Of a stretch of 64,000 bases of DNA, positions 36,201 through 45,371 are shown piece after piece (position 1 is the stretch's first letter; every line of letters starts with the position of its first letter). The notes under the pieces are model-generated. The model did no database searches and was not told the DNA's origin. It worked only from the letters and a program-made list of their open reading frames with translations. Location: positions 1,630,001-1,694,000 of the forward strand of contig OZ025780.1 of NCBI GenBank assembly GCA_964019425.1, given 5' to 3'. Both the position numbers and the translations under genes were made by a program. The stretch comes from Flectonema sp. DT1601. Lineage: Eukaryota > Euglenozoa > Diplonemea > Diplonemida > Diplonemidae.

Positions 36201-38903
36201 GAAATCGTAATTGGATAACACCAGACGGTATGAAGATGTGTGAAGTCATCTTCGCTGAGCTAATGGGTGCTGATGTTGAACTAAAATCAAGTAATGAACT
36301 GGAAACAAATCTCGAATCAGAAGTCGTCCAGGAACAAGAACAAGAACAAGAGCAAGAGCAGGAACAAGAACAAGAACAGGAATTAGAAATCGAAGTTGAA
36401 CAAGAAGAAGAAGACGTTCCGGAAGCACCAGCTCCACAGAAGTATTCTCGAAAAGAAGAAGAACCCGTCGGATGGCCAGTTTCTCAGCTTGTTGGTCCTC
36501 CAGAAAAAGCGCATTCATTTTATCCAGCATCAGAGTTTTCTGTGTTTCGAAGTGTCGCTCGTTCGAAGTGTCCAACTATATGCTATCCTCCTTATTTAAT
36601 GCTCTCAAATAATTATTATAGAAAGACTTGGAGGATGAGATCAGTTAGAAGACTTCGTAATGTTGTTGTGTTAATGGAATGGATTCCTGATCCAAAAATG
36701 TTGAAAATTCACGAACACAAAACACCCTTATCAGAAGATCAAAAACGTCAACTGAGAACAGCCTTTTCTTTATTTGATGCTGACGGGACTGGATTGATTC
36801 AAAAAACACAACTTCGATCGTTGTTGGAATCACTAGAAATGATTGTCGAAGGAGAAGAGCAGACCAGCGCTATTCTCGATCAGTTCACTGATGACAACAA
36901 CACCGGTATTACAAGAAAGACACTCGAAGATGCGATTGGTAAACAGGCATTCTTTAAAATTCAAGACGGGAGATACTTCGTAATCCTATGTTTGGATGAA
37001 GCTGAACATCTGAGAGCAGCACTTCCAAGTTTGAAGGCAGCGAATATCGCATTAAGGGCACTCCCTCTGAGATCATTAGTAAGTACAAGACTGGATTGGT
37101 CGAAGCAATTTACTCCTCCTCCAGTTGCGTCTCAACAGGGAGACGCTGTAGAGGCAGCCATGATGTTCTTCGATTGTCAGGATGCAATTACTCCAAAAGA
37201 CTTGTCTTGGTGTTTACGTATACTTCATGATTCTCCTTGTGCTGATCGTCGTGAATGGTATAACCAAACAAGATCATGTAGACGTCGTGCTAAAAAACCA
37301 TGGCAACAACTTCCTGTTGCTCGTCTCTTCCTCACTGCAGATGAGTATTCTCAACTAGCTGTTAGAGCAACTATTAGTCGGGTAAAGCTAACGATGAGAG
37401 CGAGAAATATTTGGCCAACAGACTTATTCAGAGCATTCGACACTCGTAAACGTGGTCTCCTTCAACAAGGAGAACTCTCAGAAGGATTAAAATGGTTTGG
37501 AATAACACAACTGTCTGAAGAACAATATAAGTTGGTATACAAACACATCTCAAAGGGTTCTGGGATCTCACTGGATGACTTTAAGGCTGCCTTTGATAGA
37601 GATGATGATGATGGTGAGCTACATGATGATGGACCGTCTGATATAACATCAGTCGCGGAAAAGTTGGGATCTGCTGACGCAACAGGTCCTGCCTTAGCGC
37701 AGGATCCGTCAGCTAATATGGTCAAGGCTGTTCCGAGTCTTAAAGTTGAGAAATCTCGTTTCGAACTGGAAGCTCAACGTTGTTCTTCCTTTACTCGAGT
37801 GTGGACATCTCGTGGAACTCCTTGTGAGAGTCCTTTATCAATATGGAAGATGGATATTAAATCAAAGCACCGTTGGGGAGGTTCTTATTCTAAACGAGTT
37901 TCATTCGGTCACGTTGCTCGCCCAGGATTCCACAAACCATCTTCAAAAGACGATTGGCCAGCTCTAATGCTTGCAATCAGTGATCGTGCTGGGATGCGTG
38001 CTCCTGGAGAGCTTCGCAAGTATGTACCAATTATCATTTATTTTGTTATGTAGTTTTGGTGATGAATGCAAAAAAAATAATAAAACACAAAACAGGTGGA
38101 TTGACACATACATGCCACATCCAGTCTCTTATAGATTAATTTGGCAATTGAAATCTGCGAACACTGAACTGTACGCCTGGAGACCAATCCCTCCGTCAGC
38201 ACTGTTTATTGCGATTGGGAATGTGTGTACGACGACCTCTGCGGTATGTTAATATTATGTTTTAATGAAAACGACAATAACCCAATTGAGAAGTAATAAC
38301 AAAATCAAATAACAGGAACCACCACCGACAGAAGTTCGTTGCTATCCACGTGATTGGTGTAACGAAGCCGTCCCTTACTTGACATGGGAGGAAGCAAACC
38401 TTGGAACTCCTGCAAAGCTGTGGACTGGAAATAGTTTTGGTTCGATGCATTTTGAAGTCTTAGGTCATAAATTACAAATATTAGAACCGAAACCTGGTAG
38501 ATTTTACTGCGATGAGAAGGCCAGCGAGCAAGACGCTGAAAGAGTAGTTCCCCAGGGACAGGAATTTAACATTGTCGGTGTTAGGATTGCCAGTCATGAA
38601 GAAAGAGAAGGAGTCATGTATTTCATTATTGAAGTCACAACCATTGACGGTAACAGTTGGAAAGTATACAAGCGCTATAATATGTTTTTCGATCTTAGAG
38701 AGAAGTGTGACAGACATGGACACACTACATCTCATTCATTCCCATCAAAAACACTTCTAAAAGTAACAGGCGAAGCTTTAGACGAACGCCGTAAATCTCT
38801 CGACTGGTACATGACAGAGATGACCGAGAAAGCTCGTCAGCCATGGGGAGGAGTCCTGCGACCTGTTCTCACAGAATTCCTTTCCTTAGCACCGGAAGAT
38901 TAG
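24284..38903 (+). CDS. Giant DUF3638/DUF3645 protein with PDZ-like, EF-hand, Vps62-like and PX regions
   Basis: Exons inferred: 24284-38019 (13.7 kb uninterrupted), 38096-38243, 38316-38903; 4823 residues, TAG stop. In order: Pro/Ala/Ser-rich low-complexity N-terminus with four imperfect VEKPTA...PQKIE repeats (25090-25330); PDZ-like fold (about 645-722); four-cysteine zinc-ribbon-like segment CVVC...CKSC (about 793-825); long helical regions; a helicase-like core with Walker A MGQGKTTVI (about 3102) and Walker B-like LMDEVDLLLHP (about 3268), the signature of DUF3638/DUF3645; a Glu/Gln run (about 4015-4035); EF-hand-like loops (DADGTGLIQKTQ at about 4165, others weaker); Vps62/Vps13-like WRP elements (LYAWRPIPP); and a C-terminal PX domain (KRYNMFFDL, FPSKT), which in known families binds phosphoinositides. 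Membrane trafficking or a ubiquitin-linked role is inference. Introns only at the 3' end. Confidence 0.85.
25090..25330 (+). repeat. In-frame Pro/Ala repeat, four imperfect copies
   Basis: Inside the giant gene's N-terminal region, a unit of about 20-25 codons recurs four times with the core VEKPTA..PQKIE(T/A)P. The copies vary in length and at several residues, so they are diverged duplications rather than a fresh expansion. They probably encode a flexible linker. Confidence 0.75.
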
Positions 38904-39873
38904 TGATCATCTGTGAACACTTGTTTAATCATAGTTGTCTTTATTTTTTTATTTTTAAATTCCTGATTCGCTTAAGAATCTCAAAACAAAAAAACAGAAA
39001 AAAAAAACATACGGAAAAAAAAAAAAAAAAAATAAACAATTTGAATTCAGTTTCCAATATATCACGTGGGAACTCTTCCTGCGTTGTTTCTGACAAACGC
39101 GTTTAGAAAATATTTTTTACAAAAAGCGGAAATAAATCCTTTTTAATTTAGTAGAAAAGGTCGTAATTTTTTGTTATTGTTTTTCTTAGAGGTTATTGTT
39201 GGATTTAAACTGCTGTCGGGTATTATTCCTTTAAAGAAAATATCTGACCACGACATCCGAAGTCGGTTAGACATAATTAATGAGTCTTTGTTGCCGTATT
39301 TAATTATATAACGAATAAAAATGAAAAAAAAAAAAAAAAAAAAGTTAGTGGTTTTTATTTTTATTTTTTTTTTCCTCAATGTGAGTCATTGCTCTACCTT
39401 ATCATGGCTAACTTCTATCCGCCGTTGCTGTTCATGCAACAAGTTCTTTTTTTTTTTTGTTTTGTTTTATTTATTCTTTCGGAAGACAAAAGAGGATATG
39501 CAGTAAAAATGAGGTTGCTACGGGTTGGGTCCTCGTCCAGTACCCTACTCCCTAGTATGCAGCTACTGATACAAACATATCTTCATGTTCTGTGAAAGTA
39601 AATTGGGATTCGGATTTTGATTTTTTTTTTTTTTTTTTTTTTTTTGTTGCCTGATTCTCTCTGTTACAAGGTTTTGATTCAAATTTTCCTATTTTTTTTT
39701 TTTTTTTCCCTTCTCTCCTCAACATTTATTTAAATTGCAGAGCTACACACACAAATATTTTCATCGTTAGGTATGATTATCGTTGTAGTTAATTGCTTTT
39801 GCCATAAATTACATTTACCAGTCTCGCACTCTATTTAAACAGACTTTCTACACAAAAAAAAAAAAAAAAAGAA
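38904..39873. other. Intergenic region, giant gene to cysteine-protease homologue
   Basis: AT-rich, with A runs (39018-39034, 39322-39343) and T runs (39620-39645, 39691-39708). No convincing frame. CTATTTAAACAG ends at 39842, 31 bases before the next ATG, a candidate acceptor. An 18-base A run lies between that AG and the ATG. Confidence 0.5.
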
Positions 39874-41063
39874 ATGCCACTGCGAACTACATTGATTTGT
39901 ATGTCCTGGGCAGCTGCTGCCGGAGTTGGGAGTGATGAGTTTCGTATTTGGAAGGAAGCTGCAGGGCGAACCTATTCAGTTGAAGAAGAAACGCAGAGAG
40001 TAAGTTACTACATCGCTAATATGGAAGAGGCATCCAATATGAATGATTTAAATAAAAAAGCTAAATTTGGAGAAAATAACATGATCGATTGGAGCGCTGA
40101 TGAATTCACGTCGATACTCTCAAAAGACACCACCGTCAGCAGAGATCATCTTTCCCTTTTCGCGGATGACGTGATTGAAGGAGTTGAAAATAAGTCACCG
40201 GTAGACTGGAGAACAAAAGCAGTAACAGATATTCCTACACAAGGAAAAGGATGTGCATCTGGTTGGGCATTCGCCGCAGCAGCTGCTATTGAAGGACAGC
40301 GTGCTTCAATAAGCGGCTGGAGTCTCGAAAAGGTATCTGTCGAAGACTTCATCCGATGTGATCATATTAACAAAGGATGTTCTGGTGGAACAGCACACGA
40401 AGCTATAACCTGGACAGCTGAGAACGGAGGTGTTTTTACAGCCGATAAATACCCAACCACCGATCACACAAAACAGATTCGTTGTTCTCGTCGTGGAAAG
40501 GGATCACCTTCAATTGCTGTACGCGGCATCGGAGCCCTCCCAACTAGTGAGAAGGAAATGCTTCACTTTCTCAGGAATTGGGGACCGTTCGCTGTTGAGA
40601 TATGTGCTACTTCGATAATGGTTTGTTTTTATTAAAATAATGATACTTGATATCCCTTTAAAAGTCCTTTATGTCTACTTTATGTTACCCTATAAAGGGA
40701 TCCACGTAATTATAAACTACATCAACTAACTAAAACAGACTTATCAAAGCGGCATCATCACTGACTGTAAATGTGAGAACCACGATCACTCAGCAGCCGT
40801 GGTTGGTTGGGGAGATGATGATGGAACAAAGTATGTCATGTGAGTTTTTAATGGTGTTGGTTTACAACACCAGCAACGACAAAAACAACAACAACAGGTA
40901 TTGGTTGGTCAAGAACTCCTGGGGTACTGGTTGGGGTGAGTTCGGATATTTCCGTATTGCGTACGGTCGGAACATGTGTGGTATTGAAGACAAGGCAACC
41001 TTTGGTATGGTTGACCTTGAACCATCTCATGAGCAGGCTATGCGTCTTACAGGCGAACTATAA
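39874..41063 (+). CDS. Papain-family (C1) protease homologue lacking the catalytic Cys
   Basis: Exons inferred: 39874-40620, 40739-40830, 40898-41063; 334 residues, TAA stop. A short hydrophobic start (signal-like) is followed by an inhibitor-type propeptide (about 20-105) and a mature domain starting near [10 protein letters not shown]. The active-site block reads [11 protein letters not shown], where the family has QGxCGSCWAF. The nucleophile position is Gly130 (codon GGT at 40261-40263), and one residue is inserted after the oxyanion Gln. The other catalytic residues remain: H266 in HSAAVVGWG and N286 in KNSWG. Without the Cys it should not cut peptides. Soybean P34 is a known relative with the same Cys-to-Gly change. 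A binding or regulatory role is likely. Splicing joins restore the expected TYQSGII and YWLVKNSWG segments. Confidence 0.88.
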
Positions 41064-41285
41064 GATGAACTTATCAACGACTTCACTGATATTGTAACTG
41101 TTAGTCATCGTCGCATTCTGTCGCAGAATCTGCCAGTAGCGTTGTTTTTTTTTTTAATAACACGATTTATTTCTTCTTTTTACAATTCTTTTTTATTTCA
41201 ACAGGACGAGAGCATACAAAATTACATATCGATTTCTCTAATCACAAATTACCTTCAGTCCCTTCTTACTACTATGGAATAACAG

Positions 41286-42545
41286 ATGTCAGAAGCCGTG
41301 GAAAAACGACGAAAGGTCAGCCAAGATGGAACTGTTGCAAAAATAAACTTTATGGGAACATGTGCTATGAATAAAAAGATGGTTTCATCAGCGAAAAATG
41401 AACTTCGAGAGAAGTATGGCAACAGCTTAATTGGAGAACCCGAATGGGAATTAGGCAAATTGTTCTACACGGTGGAATACACTGATGAGGTTTCGGAGGT
41501 AATGTGGACCCTCACTACTATGGAAAAGATATTTGTGGTGGTGGCGAAAATAGATCAACTGAAATCTAAGGACGAGAATCCATCAGCTAAAATAAAAGAA
41601 TTTGAAAGCTTTGGTCAACTCTACGACTGGTCTGCAGCTCTACAGAATCACATCAAGGTAACTAACTGCGGAGGTTCTGTTCCATCGTTTAAGGTTTTTT
41701 GCAAGAGAAAAGGTGTTCATTTTGATAGCATCACACGCGAAGATATTGCAGCTGCTCTTGCTGGTGGTGTCCAAGATGCCACTGGTTGGAAGATTGACTT
41801 AAAAAATCCAACATTGCAGGTCGTATGTACCTGCAATGACCAAGGAATACTACTGGCTTTACAAGCAGCAAAACAATCAACCAATAGAAATTACATTTCT
41901 CAGACGGGTTTGAAGGGACTGCATCCAACTGTTTCTTGGTTCATAGCGAGATGTGCTGAACCACTACCAGGTGATTTCATTCTTGATACTTGCTGTGGAA
42001 GAGGCATCATACTCGGTGAGGCATTTTCAAGATGGCCAAAAAGCCATTATTTTGGCTCTGACATCTCAACAAAACAACTAAATGACGCGACTACCAACTT
42101 TAAAACATTACAATCACCTGTTGAACTGCTTCACTGCGATATGACGAAGCATGTTTTTAAATGTTCTTCTTTTGATGTTATTTATGCTGATTTGCCGTTT
42201 GGACGACAACACGGATCGTTGTCAGAAAATCAACAGCTCTACCCGCCTGCTTTAGCTGAATGTTCGAGGATGTTATCACCTGGTGGTCGGCTTGTTATTT
42301 TAACGGATGCAAATAACACGGCGCTTCTTCGATCATCAGTAGAGTCTACTGGATTCTTATCACTGATTCGTCGTAGATGGTTGAGATTAGGAACAACTGA
42401 TGCTCAAGTTTATATTTTTAAAAAAGAACTGACGGAGACGATGATTGATTGGAGCGATTCTGCCTTAAGCAAACCTTTTAAATGGGAAGGAAGGAGTTGG
42501 GCAGAGACTTGTGCGAAGGAAAGAACCGGGATGGTTCCTACGTAA
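41286..42545 (+). CDS. THUMPD3-like tRNA (guanine-N2) methyltransferase
   Basis: 419 residues, single exon, TAA stop. The N-terminal half (about 15-180) has the size and pattern of the ferredoxin-like plus THUMP RNA-binding part. The C-terminal half is a Rossmann methyltransferase: SAM-binding ILDTCCGRGIILGEA (about 232-246), an acidic residue after the second strand (GSDIS), and the catalytic ADLPFGRQHGS (D302 onward), matching the D-M-P-F-G type of THUMPD3 rather than the DPPYG of other enzymes. THUMPD3 with TRMT112 makes m2G at tRNA position 6 or 7. A partner gene is not in the window. The start is the first ATG; a candidate acceptor (TTTCAACAG) ends at 41204. Confidence 0.85.
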   Translation: MSEAVEKRRKVSQDGTVAKINFMGTCAMNKKMVSSAKNELREKYGNSLIGEPEWELGKLFYTVEYTDEVSEVMWTLTTMEKIFVVVAKIDQLKSKDENPSAKIKEFESFGQLYDWSAALQNHIKVTNCGGSVPSFKVFCKRKGVHFDSITREDIAAALAGGVQDATGWKIDLKNPTLQVVCTCNDQGILLALQAAKQSTNRNYISQTGLKGLHPTVSWFIARCAEPLPGDFILDTCCGRGIILGEAFSRWPKSHYFGSDISTKQLNDATTNFKTLQSPVELLHCDMTKHVFKCSSFDVIYADLPFGRQHGSLSENQQLYPPALAECSRMLSPGGRLVILTDANNTALLRSSVESTGFLSLIRRRWLRLGTTDAQVYIFKKELTETMIDWSDSALSKPFKWEGRSWAETCAKERTGMVPT

Positions 42546-42764
42546 ATCATCTTGTTTTATTGATACCTCACACTAGTCTATTTTATATCATTCCTTCCTA
42601 CAGACTCAAATATTCTAATATTCCTGTATTAATAAACTTGATATTGATAACCTGATTAAAACTACTAAAACTATTTTATTATTAACAGAACCAACTAATT
42701 CGGTTCATATGATCGGATAGAGACTTAGAGAGTTTCTTTTTGTTTTGTTTTTTGGAAACATAAG

Positions 42765-43979
42765 ATGGCAAAACGACAATACCTTTTTGGGATTATAGCA
42801 GTAGTTGTTGTTTGGATGGTTGTGGTGTCGGCATCAATGACAAGAATGACTGGGGTAGAAAATAGAATGGGAACCCAAATAGTGATGTCGCCGATTGACA
42901 GGTGGGACAGCGACTGGAATGTGAAAAATAAAAATAATAACAAACAAGTGATAAAACGGAAAAAACCAACCACAAAAGCCTCAACACCAACACCAAAACC
43001 AACCACAAAAGCCTCAACACCAACACCAACACTACCAAAAGCAACTGAGCACTCGGATTCTACTTCTCGTGATGATGTTGTAAAAGAGCAGAGTGAAGGA
43101 ACTCAGAAAACCATTCCTGATGAACATTTGTTAAGAACACTACCAGTAGACTTAACTGATACAACAGTTTTAGATAAATGTACAAAGACATTCAGCGATT
43201 CAGATCACAACATAAATTGGACGAAAAAACTAACTAAATTCTTCCACGAAGAAGGAATTCATTGGTGGCTTGATGAAGGAGGTCTTATTGGTGCGAGTCG
43301 AGCGGGTAGCATGTCAAACGCTGATGACGATTATGATTTTTTTGCATTAATACCAAATCAGAGAAACCCATGCCGACCTGACTCTCCAACATGCAGTAAA
43401 GAAGAATTCAATACCATGATACATTCATTTTTATTAAAACTTTGGAACTTTGGATTTTGTATTAATAACTTTGACCCAAACCTTTCAAAATTCAATTCAA
43501 AATCAAAACTAATGTACTCTCTGATGCTCAATCAAGATAAAATCTACCAACCTGGTGCCAAAACTCCTGGTGCTCGTTGTTTTGAACATGGAAAATCACC
43601 AAGATTCGCTCACATGCATCTTGCTATGTTGACTGAGGAAGGAAAGTTGGCCACCAACCTTTGGGCGCCATTGTTAAAAAACGGAGGTCACGCTCATGAT
43701 TTTATTCCGTTATCAGTTGTTCTGCCTACGACACGCTGTAGAACAGGCAAGTTAGAGGCACCATGCCCTCAGGATATCGCAAAATTTTTAAAACTTAGAA
43801 ATGAAGGCGAATACGCAAAGGCTAGCTCCCAAGGAAACTGCCTCCTAGTCCGGAGGAAGTGGTCCGTTGAGAAGAAGGAAAAAGTAATGCAACTTACTAA
43901 AGATCTTCACGAATGTGGGTACAACTCAATGTTTGATTTGATTAACCCAGCGATTGCATCCGACTTCATGACGTGTTAA
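42765..43979 (+). CDS. LicD/fukutin-family type II membrane protein
   Basis: 404 residues, single exon, TAA stop. One transmembrane anchor lies near the N-terminus (about 6-25), then a Thr/Pro/Lys stem with an 11-residue repeat present twice (PTTKASTPTPK type, DNA 42966-43030), a likely glycosylated stalk. The lumenal domain has the LicD signature: WWLDEGGLIGASRAG (about 167-181) followed by the acidic cluster DDDYD (187-191), which binds metal in this family. Known members transfer phosphocholine or ribitol-phosphate to glycans; the substrate here is unknown. The architecture suggests a Golgi enzyme. A candidate acceptor ATTAACAG ends at 42688. Confidence 0.85.
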   Translation: MAKRQYLFGIIAVVVVWMVVVSASMTRMTGVENRMGTQIVMSPIDRWDSDWNVKNKNNNKQVIKRKKPTTKASTPTPKPTTKASTPTPTLPKATEHSDSTSRDDVVKEQSEGTQKTIPDEHLLRTLPVDLTDTTVLDKCTKTFSDSDHNINWTKKLTKFFHEEGIHWWLDEGGLIGASRAGSMSNADDDYDFFALIPNQRNPCRPDSPTCSKEEFNTMIHSFLLKLWNFGFCINNFDPNLSKFNSKSKLMYSLMLNQDKIYQPGAKTPGARCFEHGKSPRFAHMHLAMLTEEGKLATNLWAPLLKNGGHAHDFIPLSVVLPTTRCRTGKLEAPCPQDIAKFLKLRNEGEYAKASSQGNCLLVRRKWSVEKKEKVMQLTKDLHECGYNSMFDLINPAIASDFMTC

Positions 43980-44344
43980 AAAACACACTTTAATGAAGAG
44001 TTTCATTTTATAATAAAATAATTTTTTCCTCAAATCCTAACCTCTTATTGTGGAGCTATCCCCTCTTCATCTCTAGTAGTGGGAGGTTGACAACAAAAAA
44101 AAAAAAAAAAAAAAAAAAAAACGGAGAAAACAGATATTCAAAAAAAAAAAAAAACAACCATAATGCTTTAACAATGACTATAAATGTAATGATGTTTTCT
44201 GTGGTCGTTTTACGTTATTTTAAAAAAGGAATTTAGTTCTTGACATCAACAGATGTGTAATTATTTTGTGTTTGGTTGTGGTTTGGGTTTTTGTAATTAT
44301 TTTTCGTTTTCTCAGTTTTAGTATTTGCGACTAATTTAAAAACA
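43980..44344. other. Intergenic region upstream of the Pro/Cys-rich gene
   Basis: AT-rich, with two A runs (44094-44121 and 44139-44154) and a T-rich tract ending TTTTCTCAG at 44315, 29 bases before the next ATG. Nothing else seen. Confidence 0.5.
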
Positions 44345-44839
44345 ATGGCCTGCGGATTAAACAGCTGTGGACCACCGCAACCGTGTCCGATGCCACAGCC
44401 GGTTATCCCTCGTGGGTTACCTCCGCCAGCGTGCTTTCAACCACCTCAGTCATGTTGTCAGCCGCCTCCACCTCAGCCGTGCTGCTTACCGCCTCCACCT
44501 CCACCGCAGCCATGCTGCTTGCCACCACCACCACCACCGCAGCCGTGCTGCCTGCCACCTCCACCTCCGCCGCAACAGTGCTGTCAGCCAGTTCAGTGTT
44601 GTCCTCCAGTTGATAATTGTTGTGACAGAACTGATCGAATTGTAAATCCAATGGACCTATCTCCTCTTCCACCTGGTCTGAGAGATATGAATCCTTGCAA
44701 CCCAGTAGCTTGTCCACAACCATATAGAGTTCCAGGGGGTGAAAACTGCCCTCCTTGGGTTCGCTGGGGAGGACCAGTTGGTTTCAACCCCGGCTGGGGT
44801 GGCTCACTTTGGCCTGGGAATTCTAATAGTCGAAACTAA
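44345..44839 (+). CDS. Proline- and cysteine-rich repeat protein
   Basis: 164 residues, single exon, TAA stop. Residues about 30-80 consist of a repeated unit, QPCCLPPPPPP, in several near-perfect copies with CC pairs about 11-12 residues apart. A Cys-containing linker and a Gly/Trp/Pro-rich end (GFNPGWGGSLWPGN) follow. There is no signal peptide or membrane segment, so it is probably cytosolic or cortical, not secreted by the classical route. Comparable Pro/Cys-rich proteins are structural or metal/thiol-linked, but I do not recognise a family. Two other reading frames also stay open across the repeat because of its composition. Confidence 0.7.
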   Translation: MACGLNSCGPPQPCPMPQPVIPRGLPPPACFQPPQSCCQPPPPQPCCLPPPPPPQPCCLPPPPPPQPCCLPPPPPPQQCCQPVQCCPPVDNCCDRTDRIVNPMDLSPLPPGLRDMNPCNPVACPQPYRVPGGENCPPWVRWGGPVGFNPGWGGSLWPGNSNSRN

Positions 44840-45371
44840 GCTTTTTTGAGAATTGTATTGTTTGTTCTTTCCTTTGTTTCCCGTACCTCTAGCATGTCGA
44901 ATTTCTGCACTCTAGCGAGTGCATGACAGTGTGGGCTATTTCCCTACGTGATTGGTGATTCTTACCGGTTGAGAACTCTCGTGTTGGCAGCCCATCGCAC
45001 GTTCTGAATGAAAGCCCTATACACGTATTATATTGTCTTGTCTTTCCCTTTTGATTGGCGCCTGTCGATAGCAGTGCACCTCCCCTTACACACCCTTGAT
45101 TTTATATATATTTTTCCTTTGTACTTGACCTGAGTTCTGGTTGTCGCGTTGCGTTGGTTTATAAGAGCATAACGCTTCCGAAATTGTTAAAAAAAAAAAA
45201 AAAAAAAAAAAAATTATTATATTGTTTTTTTGTACTCCCTTACATGTTGCCCATTTTTTCATTAATGTCAAGTATCAGTAACATGTAATACATCTTTTCC
45301 TCCCTTCAGAAAACATCTTTGTTGTGGTTTGATCCAGTGTGTTGTAGTGTGTTCATATATTATCTCTAACG
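44840..45371. other. Intergenic region with a small hairpin
   Basis: A perfect 7-bp stem with a 4-base loop lies at 44906-44923 (TGCACTC-TAGC-GAGTGCA), 66 bases after the preceding stop. A run of 23-24 A sits at about 45189-45212. The pyrimidine tract TCCTCCCTTCAG ends at 45309, 62 bases before the next ATG. No gene seen. Confidence 0.5.
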
